A DNA stretch of 53,393 bases from Pseudomonadota bacterium (GCA_018240685.1 JAFEFG010000022.1:1-53393); one strand, 5' to 3'. Positions 29,592 through 40,296 are shown, counted from the stretch's first letter. Program-made: numbers and translations. The notes: generated by a model from the letters alone, not told the origin.

Positions 29592-29598
29592 GGGAGGC

Positions 29599-30090
29599 CT
29601 AGCTGACGGCGGCCATCGGTTCGTTTTCGGAGGCCGCGGACGGCGATGCCGATGCCGGCGCCTCGGCGATCCGGGCCGCAAGCTTGCGCTCGAGCACGTC
29701 CGCGAGCGTCACCGAACTCAGGAACATGTGGATCTGGTTGCCGAGTTCTTCCCACAGGTCGTGGGTCAGACACTTGCTGCGGTCGGCCCGGCAGCCCGAG
29801 GCACCCAGCTCCGTGCACCGCGTTGCCGAGATCGGCTCGTCGACCGCCAGGATGATCTCCGAGACCCGTGTCTCCGCAGATGGCCGCGCCAGTCGATAGC
29901 CCCCACCCGGACCGCGCACGCTCTTCACCAATTCGGCTCGGCGAAGACGGGCGAAAAGCTGCTCCAGATATGACAAAGAAATTTCCTGCCGGGTGGCGAT
30001 GTCGGACAGAGACACCGGCTTTGCCTGCGCATGACGAGCCAAATCCACCATCGCCATCACGGCGTAACGACCCTTGGTGCTGAGCTTCAC
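29599..30090 (-). CDS. iscR: Rrf2-family regulator IscR
   Basis: Repressor of 163 residues with an N-terminal winged helix (KLSTKGRYAVMAMVDLA, ISLSYLEQLFARLR) and cluster ligands Cys92, Cys100 and Cys107 with His110. The spacing between the first cysteines is wider than in E. coli (92, 98, 104), but the CLTH end is kept. The start is GTG 30090 with an AGGAGG site at 30096-30101. It heads the operon and is expected to autoregulate it in response to cluster supply. Confidence 0.93.
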   Translation of the reverse strand: MKLSTKGRYAVMAMVDLARHAQAKPVSLSDIATRQEISLSYLEQLFARLRRAELVKSVRGPGGGYRLARPSAETRVSEIILAVDEPISATRCTELGASGCRADRSKCLTHDLWEELGNQIHMFLSSVTLADVLERKLAARIAEAPASASPSAASENEPMAAVS

Positions 30091-30342
30091 AGCATCCTCC
30101 TCGTACCGGACCTCGCCGGCTTGTCGTCCCTGAACGCCTAAAGGTCTTGAAAACCAAGGCGTTGCTACGATATTTCACCCCCCTGAGCCGAGGGGTCTGG
30201 TAAAAAACCAACTTAATGGGTAGGGTTTAGAGAGCCCGAGCAAGTTGGTCAAGTATCAAGTATCTCCAACAGAGTGTTGCTGTCGGCCATCGACAAAAAG
30301 GGGCCAGTGGCGGCCAATAATGACGAATAATTCGGAGTCTCC
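30091..30342. promoter_or_regulatory. Divergent iscR / hydrolase control region with two inverted repeats
   Basis: This 252-base, relatively AT-rich gap must hold the promoter of the isc operon and that of the divergent hydrolase. It contains CCCCT-(6)-AGGGG at 30180-30195 and, immediately after, TGGT-AAAAA-ACCA at 30198-30210. Tandem AAGTATC repeats lie at 30251-30264. The A-tract palindrome has the symmetry expected of a dimeric repressor such as IscR, but it does not match the classical E. coli type 1 or type 2 sites by eye. Confidence 0.5.
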
Positions 30343-31017
30343 ATGCCTGATGTGATGTTTACCGGCCCGGAAGGTCGCCTGGAGGGTCGTTATCACCAGA
30401 GCAAGGAGGAGCATGCGCCCATAGCGCTGATTCTCCACCCGCATCCGCAATATGGCGGGACGATGAACCACAAGGTGGTGTTCTCCCTGTTCCATGTGTT
30501 CGTGAATCGCGGTTTCTCCGTCCTTCGCTTCAATACCCGCGGCGTGGGCCGTAGCCAGGGCCGCTTCGACAATGGCCTGGGCGAACTGAGCGACGCCGCT
30601 GCAGCACTGGACTGGCTGCAGACCATGAACGCGGACGCCAAGTCGTGCTGGATCGCGGGATACTCGTTCGGCGCCTGGATCGGCATGCAACTGCTGATGC
30701 GCCGGCCGGAGATCGACTGCTTCGTCTCCGTCGCGCCGCCTGCCAACTCCTACGACTTCGGCTTCCTCGCCCCTTGCCCGTCGTCCGGCCTCATCGTGGG
30801 CGCCGAGAAGGACGAGGTCGTCCCCCTCGCCGACATCCAGAAGCTGGTGGCCCGCTTGTCCCTGCAGAAGGGCATCACGGTCGAATCGCGGACCATCAAG
30901 GGCGCGAACCACTTCTTCCACGACACGCTCGACAAGCTTGCCGTCGAGGTCGACAAATACGTCGCCAAGTGTCTGATCAATCCGCCCGGCCGCGCGACCT
31001 CGAACAAGGAACCCTAG
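30343..31017 (+). CDS. Alpha/beta hydrolase, cytoplasmic
   Basis: Serine-hydrolase-fold protein of 224 residues. It has HPHPQYGGTMNHKV, then FNTRGVGRSQG, the nucleophile elbow AGYSFGAW, an acid candidate in GAEKDEVVP and GANHFF for the His. No signal peptide. This short lidless type is common in proteobacteria and of unknown substrate. It is divergent from iscR, so it may share regulation with the isc operon. Confidence 0.85.
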   Translation: MPDVMFTGPEGRLEGRYHQSKEEHAPIALILHPHPQYGGTMNHKVVFSLFHVFVNRGFSVLRFNTRGVGRSQGRFDNGLGELSDAAAALDWLQTMNADAKSCWIAGYSFGAWIGMQLLMRRPEIDCFVSVAPPANSYDFGFLAPCPSSGLIVGAEKDEVVPLADIQKLVARLSLQKGITVESRTIKGANHFFHDTLDKLAVEVDKYVAKCLINPPGRATSNKEP

Positions 31018-31062
31018 GCACCGGCCTTCCCTTCCAGGGTTTGGCGGCTTAGCTGCGTCCCG

Positions 31063-32178
31063 CTACGGCAGATGCAGCCGCCCGCCCGTCATCGCCATGG
31101 GTACGCCGGTCGTCGTCGGAAAAGTGATCGGCGCCCCGCGCAGGGAACGCACCGCAAGAAAGCCGAACGCCTGGGCCTCGATCGCGTCGCTGTCCCAGCC
31201 GAGTTGGGCGCCGGTGACGACGGGACCGCCCGTCTCCTCGGCGATGGCGCGCAACAGGATCGGATTGTTCGCGCCGCCGCCCACGATCGCCCACTGCCGC
31301 ACGGGCGCGGGAAAGTGTTGCGCCGCCAGGGCGATGGCCCGCGCCGTCCCCCACGTCAGCGTCGCTGCACCATCGGCCACGCTCAACCCCTCGACCCAGC
31401 TGTCGGTGAAGTCGCTGCGATCGAGCGACTTGGGCGGCGTCCGCGCAAAGAATCTGTGCTCGGCGAAGCGCCCCAGCCGCGTCCTGTTCACCCTGCCGGT
31501 CGCCGCCAACACCCCGTCGACATCGAAGCGGATACCCGCACGTCGCGCGCACCAGTCGTCGATCGGCCCATTGCCGGGACCGGTATCGAAGGCGAGCAAC
31601 GAGTCGTCCTCACCGATCCAGGTCACGTTCGCGACGCCCCCCACATTCACGACGGCGACAGGCCGCGGCAGGTCGCGAGCCAACGCCGCATGATAGGCAG
31701 GCACCAGCGGCGCGCCTTGGCCGCCGGCAGCAACGTCGGCGCTTCGCAGGTCGCCGACCACGCGCACGCCGAGGGCCTTCGCCAGTGAAGCGCCGTCGCC
31801 GATCTGCCACGTGAAGCGCTTCTGGGGACGATGCGTGATCGTCTGCCCGTGAAAGCCGATGACGTCCAGGGATGACAGCGCGATACCGGCCTCGGACGAC
31901 CAGCGGCGCACCGCCAGTACATGGGCTTCCGTCACGGCCGTCTCTGCAGCCTGCGTGAGCGCACTGGGGCCTTCGGCGCCGAAGGCGGCCCGGATGCGCT
32001 GCCGCGTTTCGTCGGCATAGGGCACCGTCAGGCTGGCCCCCAGTCCCGAAACCCTTTCACCGTCCGTTTCCAGGAACGCGACGTCGACGCCATCGACGGA
32101 CGTGCCGCTCATGAGGCCCAAGGCACGAAGCGGCCGGGTGGCGTCGACTTCGCGGTCTGATTTCAGGGTGGCAGACAA
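31063..32178 (-). CDS. anmK: Anhydro-N-acetylmuramic acid kinase
   Basis: Cytoplasmic enzyme of 371 residues that opens and phosphorylates 1,6-anhydro-MurNAc to MurNAc-6-phosphate during cell-wall recycling. The start LGLMSGTSVDGVDVAFLETDG, GFHGQTITHRP, NVGGVANVTWI and DTGPGNGPIDDW are diagnostic. Length is normal. No murQ or other recycling gene is adjacent. It is divergent from tyrS, an arrangement common in alphaproteobacteria. Confidence 0.95.
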   Translation of the reverse strand: MSATLKSDREVDATRPLRALGLMSGTSVDGVDVAFLETDGERVSGLGASLTVPYADETRQRIRAAFGAEGPSALTQAAETAVTEAHVLAVRRWSSEAGIALSSLDVIGFHGQTITHRPQKRFTWQIGDGASLAKALGVRVVGDLRSADVAAGGQGAPLVPAYHAALARDLPRPVAVVNVGGVANVTWIGEDDSLLAFDTGPGNGPIDDWCARRAGIRFDVDGVLAATGRVNRTRLGRFAEHRFFARTPPKSLDRSDFTDSWVEGLSVADGAATLTWGTARAIALAAQHFPAPVRQWAIVGGGANNPILLRAIAEETGGPVVTGAQLGWDSDAIEAQAFGFLAVRSLRGAPITFPTTTGVPMAMTGGRLHLP

Positions 32179-32389
32179 GGATCACGACGCTCCGGCTGGT
32201 TGCGCAGCTATTCAACCGGGTGACCGTCCACGCCCCAGTCGAACCTGCGCGAAATATCCAATCATAGCCGACCTTGGCCGGGAATTCTCGGCCACCCCGG
32301 CGATTTCCCCTCCGTTGAGACGTCAGCCGCCCCGTGTTACATCCCCGCCCCTTCACGAACAAACCTAGGGCAGCGCCCCGAGCGGAAAG
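32179..32389. promoter_or_regulatory. Divergent anmK / tyrS intergenic region
   Basis: A 211-base gap between head-to-head genes that must hold both promoters. No clear tRNA-sensing leader, terminator-antiterminator pair or strong palindrome was seen ahead of tyrS. Confidence 0.3.
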
Positions 32390-33643
32390 ATGGCGGGCTT
32401 CAAGTCGGATTTCATGCGGATCGTGCACGAGCGCGGCATGGTTCATCAATGCAGCGATGCGGCGCGCCTGGACGAGCTGCTCTCGAGCGGCATCCGCACG
32501 GCCTATATCGGGTTCGACTGCACGGCGGACTCGCTCCATGTCGGGCACCTGTTGCAGATCATGCTGCTGCGCTGGTGGCAGAAGAGCGGGCACAAGCCGA
32601 TCGCCCTGATGGGCGGCGGCACCACCAAGGTCGGCGATCCCTCCGGCCGCGACGAGACGCGTCAGTTGCTCACGGTCGAACAGATCAACGCCAACATGGA
32701 GAGCATCAAGCGCAGCTTCTCGAACTATCTCGCCTTCGGGAGCGGCCCGACCGACGCGATCATGGTGAACAACGCCGACTGGCTCGACACGCTGCTCTAC
32801 ATTCCGCTTCTGCGCGACATCGGCCGGCACTTCTCCGTCAATCGCATGTTGACGATGGACTCCGTCAAGCTGCGACTCGAGCGCGATCAGCCGCTCACGT
32901 TCCTCGAATTCAACTACATGATCCTGCAGTCCTACGACTTCGTGGAGCTGTTCAGGCGTCACAACTGCATCGTGCAGATGGGCGGCTCCGATCAGTGGGG
33001 CAACATCGTCATGGGCGCCGATCTCGGCCGCCGCGTGGCCAGTGCCGAACTGTTCGCACTCACCTCGCCGCTGCTCGCCACAGCATCGGGCGCGAAGATG
33101 GGCAAGACGGCGGCGGGCGCGGTGTGGCTCAGTCCCGATCGTCTCAGCCCCTACGACTTCTGGCAATATTGGCGCAACACCGAGGATGCCGACGTCGGCC
33201 GTTTCCTGAAGCTGTTCACCGACCTGCCGCTCGACGAGGTGGCGCGGCTGGAAGCACTACAGGGCCAGGAGATCAACGAGGCCAAGAAGATCCTCGCCAC
33301 CGAGGTGACGCGCCTCGCGCATGGCGCCGAGGCTGCCGAGCGCGCGGCGGAGACCGCGCGTCGCACCTTTGAGGAAGGAACAAGAACCGAGTCCTTGCCG
33401 ACCGTCGACATGCCGCGCGCGCGTCTGGCGGCGGGGATTGCGGCGTTCGATCTCTTCCACGAAGCCGGTCTGGCGGCGAGCCGCAACGAAGCCCGCAAGC
33501 TCATCAAGGGCGGCGGCGGCCGCCTGAATGATGCCTCGCTCGCCTCGGACACGATGCTCATCGGTGAACGTGATCTCGACGGCTCAGGAACGCTGAAGCT
33601 CTCGGCCGGCCGCAAGCGCCACGTCTTGGTCCGCGCGGTCTAG
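32390..33643 (+). CDS. tyrS: Tyrosyl-tRNA synthetase
   Basis: Class I aminoacyl-tRNA synthetase of 417 residues that charges tRNA-Tyr. The HIGH-type motif is HVGH (50-53), the tyrosine pocket shows [12 protein letters not shown] and QSYDFVEL, and [10 protein letters not shown] is diagnostic. The KMSKS loop reads KMGKT. A C-terminal S4 RNA-binding domain is present ([16 protein letters not shown]). Its TAG stop shares a CTAG with the convergent AsmA-like gene. Confidence 0.97.
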   Translation: MAGFKSDFMRIVHERGMVHQCSDAARLDELLSSGIRTAYIGFDCTADSLHVGHLLQIMLLRWWQKSGHKPIALMGGGTTKVGDPSGRDETRQLLTVEQINANMESIKRSFSNYLAFGSGPTDAIMVNNADWLDTLLYIPLLRDIGRHFSVNRMLTMDSVKLRLERDQPLTFLEFNYMILQSYDFVELFRRHNCIVQMGGSDQWGNIVMGADLGRRVASAELFALTSPLLATASGAKMGKTAAGAVWLSPDRLSPYDFWQYWRNTEDADVGRFLKLFTDLPLDEVARLEALQGQEINEAKKILATEVTRLAHGAEAAERAAETARRTFEEGTRTESLPTVDMPRARLAAGIAAFDLFHEAGLAASRNEARKLIKGGGGRLNDASLASDTMLIGERDLDGSGTLKLSAGRKRHVLVRAV

Positions 33644-36600
33644 GGCCAGCGATTGCTTTGCCCGGAGGGCGACGGCGGCGGGCCGTCCTGGGCGCTGTTG
33701 AACAGTTCGCGCAATGCCCCCGGCGTCACGGCCGACATCATGTTGATGTCGGACTTCAGATCGTCGAACGGCCCTTCGAGTCTGTAGGAGATTGCGAACA
33801 CGCCGCCATCCTTGCCGCCCGTGAGCAGCGGCCCCAGCAGCGGCACGTTCGAAAGCAGGTTGTTCAACGCGAACCCCGGCACCACCACGCCCCGCAGCCG
33901 CGCGGTATCGTTCCCGAGATCGATATAGCCCGCCGTCGTGAGGCCGATCGACTTGCCGCTGGTGCGGCCGTTCTTGACCTCGACCCGATCGCCCGTCTTG
34001 ACGATCTGGGCCTCCAGACTGTCGAACTGCTGCAGGGCATTGCCGGCACGGTTGAGGCCGTCGATGGCGGAATTCAGCGAGTCGACATCGGGGCGCGGCG
34101 TCACCTTCTGCAAATGGTAAGGCCCGAACTTGAGCGTTCCCGCAAGCGGGCTGCTGGCAGCCATGTCGTTGAAACGGCCGCGGAAATCGAGATAGGCACC
34201 GTTCAATCCATCCAGCCATCCGGCCTCTCGCAGAAGCAGCCCGAAATCGCTGACGTAGAGCGCAACGGACCGTGCGCCCGGCACAGGCTGCACGCGGAAG
34301 GTGCCGCCGCGTCCCGCTCCAATGCTGAGTTCGGCCGAATCGATGCGATCTCCCGACATCTCGAACCGCCCATTGAGCGAGCCGAGCGTGCCGCGCTTGA
34401 CGAACACCTGGTCCAGGCGCAGGGCCACTCGGGTCTTCTCTCCGGATCGGGAGGAATTGGTGCGTGACGCAGCGCCGGATGGCGCGCCCTTGCCGCCGTC
34501 CTCGCGACCATTCAAGGCGTCGCGAACGCGCGACAGTTCGATCGAGCGGCCGCGCAGATCGATGTCGGTGGCATTCCCGACGCGGCGCCAGTCGCCCGAA
34601 AGGTCGGTCCTGCCGACCGTGAGTTCCTTGATGGCGATCTGCTCCAGGACGTTGTTGCCGCCGAATCGCGCTCCGCCCTTGGCCGTAAGGCCTCCGCCGT
34701 GTGTCTCGAACTCGACGGAGGCCAGCTTCCCTCCACTCGCAAACTTCATGGCCAGACTGGCCTGGCTCTCGACGCCGGCCTCCTTGCGCCATCCGAGCTG
34801 CGGCACCGAGCTGCTCGCCCCCTTGAGGTCGAGCCGGCTATGGAGCTCGCTCGTACCGTTCGCCGCCACCTGATAAGAGAGGCTCGTCACTCCCAAGGGG
34901 CCGCTGACGTAAGGTTCCGCCGAAGGAAAGCCTGCCTTGGCGACGGCAGCGGCCGGGACAGTGCCCTTGAGCTCGTATCGCTGTCGGTAGGACACCTTCG
35001 CCCCGAACTGTTCGCGCCAGACGACTTCGATGGGCGACCCGTCGAGCTTCCCCGCCCCTGTGACGTCGAGATGGGAATTCTCGTAAACGACCTTGCCGGT
35101 CGCGTCCGTCAGGTCGACCGCTCCGATCGCGCCCTTGAGCGAAAAGTTAGACAGCGTCGCCTCGGACTTGATGTCGAGGTCGGACACGGCAAGCGCGTTC
35201 AGCAGCGGAAAGGACATTGTCAGGTCGATCGAGACGTCGCCGCCGAGCCGCTTGGGATCGTAAAGCACGTCCTTCGGCAGGCCGAGCTTCGGCCGCGCCA
35301 GCAGAGCCGTCACTGCGGGCGCCGCCCCGGTGATCGGCATATGAAGCTTCGCGAACTGCGGCGGGGGACGGTCGAGATCCATCAAATCGATGGTCGCGTT
35401 GGTGACCGTCAGCCCTACACCCTCACCGTGGGCCACGTCGAAATGCAGAGCCGCGTTTTCGTACCGGGCTGTGCCCGTCACTTTCTCCAGTTCGGGCATG
35501 TGAGGCATGTAGTGCACGCGCAGGCCCGTGTAAGCGAGCGTTGCAACCGCGCGATCGACGGACATATTCGAAAGATCGCCCCCCGGTGCGCTCAAGCCGA
35601 ACTCCGCGGCGACGTCCAGCGTGCCGCGGCTCAGATTGGCAACCGCCCAGGCCCGGCCGCCCTCGGCGAACTCCATCGGCCAGTAGTTCCCCAGCTGGTC
35701 GATCGGTATGCCCTGTATCTTTGCCCTGCCTGTAAAATTCTGCCCCTGTTCCGTCCGCATGCCGTCACCGGCCAGCGTAATCCTGACGCCGCCAAGATCA
35801 ACGAGGACATGGTCGATCTTCGCCGTATGCGACGCCGCATCCAGGGACGCCACGGCGTCCACCGAACGGACCTGGTGCGCCACCGGCAACAGTCCCGGCA
35901 AAGTGATCGTACCCGACCCTCCGGTAATCTCGATGGCCATGCTTTGGATGTCACCGGCACCGCTCGCTTCCACATGCATCCGACCCGCCAGCGCCACGTC
36001 GACGCCTCGCAGCAGACCCGCCTTCGGCGACAGGGCCGCCAGCATCGACAGCTTCAGGCCCTCGATTCGCAGCTCGGCAGAGATCCGGCTGCGATCGCGG
36101 GCATAGGTCCCGGAGAAAGCGACGTTCACGGCGCCGGCATTGCCGTCGTCGAACTGGGCATTGGCGGAGATGATCACGCCGCTTTGGTCACGCTTCAGCC
36201 GCGCCTGGACGTCGGGGGCCGCCCACGTCACGCCGCTCGGCACGTCATGGACCGTGAGATGGGCGTGTTCCACGCGTACCGTATCGAGCTGGCCGAGCAA
36301 GGAAGTATAGTTCGGCTCGGCCATGAGCTGGCCGATCAGCAGGTCGACGATCTCCCCCTGCGAAGAGCTGTCGCCTCTGGCGAGTACACGCTGCAATACA
36401 CCGCCTTCGCGTGCGATCTCCGCCTCAAAGGTCGGCCGTTCGACGACAATCGCTGTCGGCAGGAATCTGGCCTTGAGGACACTGCCGGGTTCGAACGAAA
36501 GCGCCACACTGGGCGCAGCGGCGACGGTCTGCCTCTTGCCGTCGCTCATGCGCAGCCCCTTGAAGACGAGCTGCATGGGGTGCGAGATGCCGTCCCATTG

Positions 36601-36795
36601 AATATAGATGTGGTCGGCGTCCACCTTCAGACTGCTGTCTGCGGTGACGAATTCCTGCATCAGCGGCTGGCGCAGGAAATCCAGACTGATCGGTCCGTAC
36701 ATCAAACGCACGCCGACCGCCGCCACAAGCAGAGCCACGATGGCCGCGCCGTAGCCCACGATCCGGCCGATACCGCGATATACCCTTCCGACCAA
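33640..36795 (-). CDS. AsmA/YhdP-like envelope protein
   Basis: Very large protein of 1051 residues with one N-terminal membrane helix (about 12-32, [21 protein letters not shown]) and a long periplasmic beta-rich region. It contains the DUF3971-like middle and an AsmA-like C-terminal domain ([21 protein letters not shown], then the [18 protein letters not shown] strand). YhdP and related bridge proteins help move phospholipids to the outer membrane, and I infer a similar role. A low-complexity stretch rich in Asn/Ser/Arg lies near residue 765. It is transcribed away from glnE. Confidence 0.85.
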   Translation of the reverse strand: MVGRVYRGIGRIVGYGAAIVALLVAAVGVRLMYGPISLDFLRQPLMQEFVTADSSLKVDADHIYIQWDGISHPMQLVFKGLRMSDGKRQTVAAAPSVALSFEPGSVLKARFLPTAIVVERPTFEAEIAREGGVLQRVLARGDSSSQGEIVDLLIGQLMAEPNYTSLLGQLDTVRVEHAHLTVHDVPSGVTWAAPDVQARLKRDQSGVIISANAQFDDGNAGAVNVAFSGTYARDRSRISAELRIEGLKLSMLAALSPKAGLLRGVDVALAGRMHVEASGAGDIQSMAIEITGGSGTITLPGLLPVAHQVRSVDAVASLDAASHTAKIDHVLVDLGGVRITLAGDGMRTEQGQNFTGRAKIQGIPIDQLGNYWPMEFAEGGRAWAVANLSRGTLDVAAEFGLSAPGGDLSNMSVDRAVATLAYTGLRVHYMPHMPELEKVTGTARYENAALHFDVAHGEGVGLTVTNATIDLMDLDRPPPQFAKLHMPITGAAPAVTALLARPKLGLPKDVLYDPKRLGGDVSIDLTMSFPLLNALAVSDLDIKSEATLSNFSLKGAIGAVDLTDATGKVVYENSHLDVTGAGKLDGSPIEVVWREQFGAKVSYRQRYELKGTVPAAAVAKAGFPSAEPYVSGPLGVTSLSYQVAANGTSELHSRLDLKGASSSVPQLGWRKEAGVESQASLAMKFASGGKLASVEFETHGGGLTAKGGARFGGNNVLEQIAIKELTVGRTDLSGDWRRVGNATDIDLRGRSIELSRVRDALNGREDGGKGAPSGAASRTNSSRSGEKTRVALRLDQVFVKRGTLGSLNGRFEMSGDRIDSAELSIGAGRGGTFRVQPVPGARSVALYVSDFGLLLREAGWLDGLNGAYLDFRGRFNDMAASSPLAGTLKFGPYHLQKVTPRPDVDSLNSAIDGLNRAGNALQQFDSLEAQIVKTGDRVEVKNGRTSGKSIGLTTAGYIDLGNDTARLRGVVVPGFALNNLLSNVPLLGPLLTGGKDGGVFAISYRLEGPFDDLKSDINMMSAVTPGALRELFNSAQDGPPPSPSGQSNRWP

Positions 36796-36880
36796 AGCTC
36801 TCTACTTCCGCGTTGACGATCACGGCTGAGCTGGGCAAGCGTGCCGCAGCCGCCGAACTTAATAACCGCCGATCTGCCCC

Positions 36881-39835
36881 ATGTCTTGGCTTTCAACCAC
36901 CTCCCTGCCGCAACCACATGACCGAGAGCGGCAGGACGTGGCATGGCGGCGATGGGAGGAGAAGGCGCCACGCCCTGCCGATGCAGCAGCGGTCGCACTC
37001 CTCGATGCCCTGTTCGGCAACAGCCCGTACCTCACCGAAACAGCTCTAAAAGACCCCGGTTTCATGGCCGATCTGTGGCGGGCCGGTCCCGACGCGGCAC
37101 TCGCTACCCTGACGGGAGAACTCGACGAGGCGCGGCGACGCGCACGGGATGCCGCGTCACCGGGAGATATCGCGGCGCATTTGCGCCGCCTCAAGCGCAA
37201 GGTGGCGCTGGCAGTCGCCGTCGCGGATATCGCCGGGAGCTGGCCCCTGGACAAGATCACGGCTGCGCTCAGCGACTTTGCCAGCGGTGCCCTCGATGCG
37301 CTCGTCGATTCCCTGCTCCTGCAGCTCGGCCACGGTGGGCAGCTCGATATCGGCGGCGATCCCGACGCCGCTGCCTTCACCGTGCTGGGCATGGGCAAGC
37401 TGGGCGCAGGCGAACTCAACTACTCGAGCGATATCGACCTGATCCTGCTCTACGATCGCGAGGCCCCGGCCCTCGCCGGCAACGAACTGGTGCCGCAACA
37501 TTTCGTGCGCATGGCTCGCCTCCTGGTCCAGCTCCTGTCCGAAACGTCGGTCGACGGCTATCTCTTCCGTACAGACCTGCGGCTACGCCCGGATCCTGGT
37601 TCCACCCCGCTTGCCATGTCGGTACAGGCGGCGGAACTCTACTATGAGAGCGTAGGTCAGAACTGGGAACGGGCGGCAATGATCAAGGCGCATCCCGTTG
37701 CCGGCAATCGCGGCGTCGGCGAAGCCTTCCTGGGCATGCTGCGGCCGTACATCTGGCGCCGCCATCTCGACTTCGCAGCCATTCACGACATCCACTCCAT
37801 CAAGCGCCAGATCAACGCCCATCGCGGCGGCGGCACCGTCGGGGTGCTGGGCCACAACGTGAAGCTGGGTCGAGGCGGCATCCGCGAGATCGAATTCTTC
37901 GCGCAGACGCAGCAGCTCATCTTCGGCGGGCGCAACGCTGGCCTGCGCCTGCGCGGAACATGCGAGACGCTGCAGGCTCTCGCCAAGGCCGGCCATGTCA
38001 GCCGACAGGCCGCCGATGAACTCATCGAAGCCTACGGCTTCCTGAGGCGCGTCGAGCATCGGTTGCAGATGGTCGACGATCGCCAGACCCACAGCCTTCC
38101 CGACGACCTGGCCGGTCTCGAGGCGATCGCCACATTCCTGGGCTATGCGAGCCGACCTGCATTTGAGGCGGACCTGCTGGCGCGCCTGCGTTGCGTCGAG
38201 GGCCACTATGCCCGTCTGTTCGAAGAGGCGCCAAGCCTGGCCGGCCCCGGCGGGAACCTGGTCTTCACGGGGATCGAGGATGATCCGGGGACGCTCGAAA
38301 CGCTGCGTGGCCTGGGCTTCCAAGATCCGTCGGCAGCGGCCGGCATAGTCCGGCGCTGGCATCACGGCCGCTACCGCGCCACCCGATCGGCTCGCGCCCG
38401 CGAGTTGCTGACCGAGCTGATGCCAGCGCTTCTCAAAGCGCTCGGCGATACGGCAGCTCCCGACCAGGCACTCCTGAATTTCGATCTCTTCCTCAACAAC
38501 CTTCCTGCCGGCGTCCAGCTCTTCTCGCTGTTCAAGTCGAATCCGGCGCTGCTCGAACTCGTCGCCGCCATCATGGGGAGCGCACCGGGCCTTGCCGCCC
38601 ATCTGTCGCGGCGGACCCTTCTGCTCGATTCGGTGCTGTCGCCTGACTTCTATACGCCCTTGCCTCCGGCGGAGGCCATGACCGCCGAGCTGAGCACGCT
38701 TCTCTCGGCTGCGCGGGACGACCAGGAAATCCTCGACATGGCGCGGCGCTGGGCAAACGATCGCCGCTTCCAGGTCGGCGTCCAACAGCTCAAGCGCATC
38801 GTGCGCCCGTCACAAGCCGGCGAAGCCTATGCTGACATCGCCCAGGCCACGATCTCCGCCCTGTGCGATCGCGTGGAACGCAGCTTCGCCGAATCCTATG
38901 GCAGCTTTCACGGCCAACGGCTCGCCGTCCTCGGTCTCGGCAAGCTCGGAAGCCGCGAGATGTCGGCGACATCGGACCTCGATCTGATCTTCATCTATGA
39001 CATTCCGGCAGGACTGGAAGCTTCGGACGGCCGGCAGCCGCTTCCGCCGATCCAATACTACACACGACTCAGCGCCAAGATCGTGACCGCCCTCACCGCG
39101 CTCACCAACGAGGGCGCGTTGTACGAAGTCGACATGCGGCTGCGCCCCTCCGGGCGCGCCGGACCGCTCGCCAACTCGCTGGAGGGCTTCGAGGCCTATC
39201 ATGCCCAGTCGGCGTGGACCTGGGAGCATCTGGCCCTCACCCGGGCCCGCGTCATCCATGGCCCGTCGCCACTGATCGAACGGCTGACGGCCATCATCCG
39301 GAAGACCTTGTGCCGGCATCGCGACCCAATTGCTCTCGTGCGGGACGTCGCGGACATGCGCGACCGGATCGCGGAGCACGCACCGCCCAAGAGCGCATGG
39401 GACTTCAAGCATCTGCCGGGCGGGCTGTTCGATATCGACTTCGTCGCGCAGTACCTCGCCCTTCGGTACGCTTCGGAGCGTCCGGACATCCTGGCTCCCC
39501 ACCCCGCTGACATGCTGCGGCGCGCGGCAAAGGCCGGCCTCGCGTCCGAGGCCGACGCCGAACTGCTCTGCCGGACACGGACGCTGCTCTCCGACGTCCA
39601 AAGCCTGTTGCGGCTGACGCTGAATGGCGACGAAGCGGCTTTCGACGAGACCAAGGCTCCGGAGGGGCAGCGCCGGCTCATCGCGGTGACCGAGGGTGCC
39701 GCCGATCTCGACGAACTGCACGCGCGCATCCACGCCAAGACCACTGCGGCGCGTGCTATATATCGGCGCATTATCGAGGACCCGGCACGGATAGCGGGCT
39801 GGCTGCCGCGCCGGGAGCGGAGGACCGAAGGATGA
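36881..39835 (+). CDS. glnE: Glutamine synthetase adenylyltransferase/deadenylase
   Basis: Bifunctional enzyme of 984 residues that adds AMP to and removes it from glutamine synthetase in response to PII and glutamine. There are two nucleotidyltransferase domains. The N-terminal deadenylase has GMGKLGAGELNYSSDIDLI and the C-terminal adenylyltransferase GLGKLGSREMSATSDLDLIF; each is followed by its RLRP motif and regulatory helices. Length and order are normal. The stop overlaps bcp by 4 bases (ATGA). Confidence 0.96.
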   Translation: MSWLSTTSLPQPHDRERQDVAWRRWEEKAPRPADAAAVALLDALFGNSPYLTETALKDPGFMADLWRAGPDAALATLTGELDEARRRARDAASPGDIAAHLRRLKRKVALAVAVADIAGSWPLDKITAALSDFASGALDALVDSLLLQLGHGGQLDIGGDPDAAAFTVLGMGKLGAGELNYSSDIDLILLYDREAPALAGNELVPQHFVRMARLLVQLLSETSVDGYLFRTDLRLRPDPGSTPLAMSVQAAELYYESVGQNWERAAMIKAHPVAGNRGVGEAFLGMLRPYIWRRHLDFAAIHDIHSIKRQINAHRGGGTVGVLGHNVKLGRGGIREIEFFAQTQQLIFGGRNAGLRLRGTCETLQALAKAGHVSRQAADELIEAYGFLRRVEHRLQMVDDRQTHSLPDDLAGLEAIATFLGYASRPAFEADLLARLRCVEGHYARLFEEAPSLAGPGGNLVFTGIEDDPGTLETLRGLGFQDPSAAAGIVRRWHHGRYRATRSARARELLTELMPALLKALGDTAAPDQALLNFDLFLNNLPAGVQLFSLFKSNPALLELVAAIMGSAPGLAAHLSRRTLLLDSVLSPDFYTPLPPAEAMTAELSTLLSAARDDQEILDMARRWANDRRFQVGVQQLKRIVRPSQAGEAYADIAQATISALCDRVERSFAESYGSFHGQRLAVLGLGKLGSREMSATSDLDLIFIYDIPAGLEASDGRQPLPPIQYYTRLSAKIVTALTALTNEGALYEVDMRLRPSGRAGPLANSLEGFEAYHAQSAWTWEHLALTRARVIHGPSPLIERLTAIIRKTLCRHRDPIALVRDVADMRDRIAEHAPPKSAWDFKHLPGGLFDIDFVAQYLALRYASERPDILAPHPADMLRRAAKAGLASEADAELLCRTRTLLSDVQSLLRLTLNGDEAAFDETKAPEGQRRLIAVTEGAADLDELHARIHAKTTAARAIYRRIIEDPARIAGWLPRRERRTEG

Positions 39836-40296
39836 ATATCGAGGAAGGCAGGAAGGCGCCGGATTTTACCGCGCCGACGGACGGCGGCGGCAAGCTCAAG
39901 CTCTCCGAACTGCGGGGCAAGCCTGTGGTGCTGTACTTCTATCCGAAGGACGACACGCCGGGCTGTACGACCGAAGCCTGCGGCTTCAGGGACGCCATGC
40001 CCGATTTCAAGAAGCTCAAGGCTCAGGTGGTTGGCGTCAGCAAGGACAGCGTGGCGCGCCATGACAAGTTCAAGGCGAAGTACGACCTGCCATTTCCCCT
40101 CGTCTCCGACGAGGATGGGAAGATCTGCGAGAAATACGGAACCTGGATCGAGAAGAGCCTCTACGGCCGCAAGTACATGGGCATCGACCGTGCCACTTTC
40201 CTGATCGACAAGGACGGCGTCGTGCGCAAGGTCTGGCGCAAGGTCAAGGTTTCCGGCCATGTCGACGAGATACGCGAGGCCCTGCGCGCCCTCTGA
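39832..40296 (+). CDS. bcp: Thioredoxin-dependent peroxiredoxin (Bcp/PrxQ)
   Basis: Peroxiredoxin of 154 residues that reduces hydrogen peroxide and organic hydroperoxides. The peroxidatic Cys45 is in DDTPGCTTEAC and the resolving Cys50 sits five residues on, the atypical two-Cys arrangement of PrxQ. The ATG overlaps the glnE stop, so translation is coupled; the glnE-bcp pair is common in alphaproteobacteria. Confidence 0.96.
   Translation: MNIEEGRKAPDFTAPTDGGGKLKLSELRGKPVVLYFYPKDDTPGCTTEACGFRDAMPDFKKLKAQVVGVSKDSVARHDKFKAKYDLPFPLVSDEDGKICEKYGTWIEKSLYGRKYMGIDRATFLIDKDGVVRKVWRKVKVSGHVDEIREALRAL

Noticed and set aside
34699..36816. A 705-codon plus-strand open frame opposite the AsmA-like gene.
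   Set aside because: The translation is Arg/His-rich and low in domains, while the minus strand carries a recognisable AsmA/YhdP architecture across the whole span.
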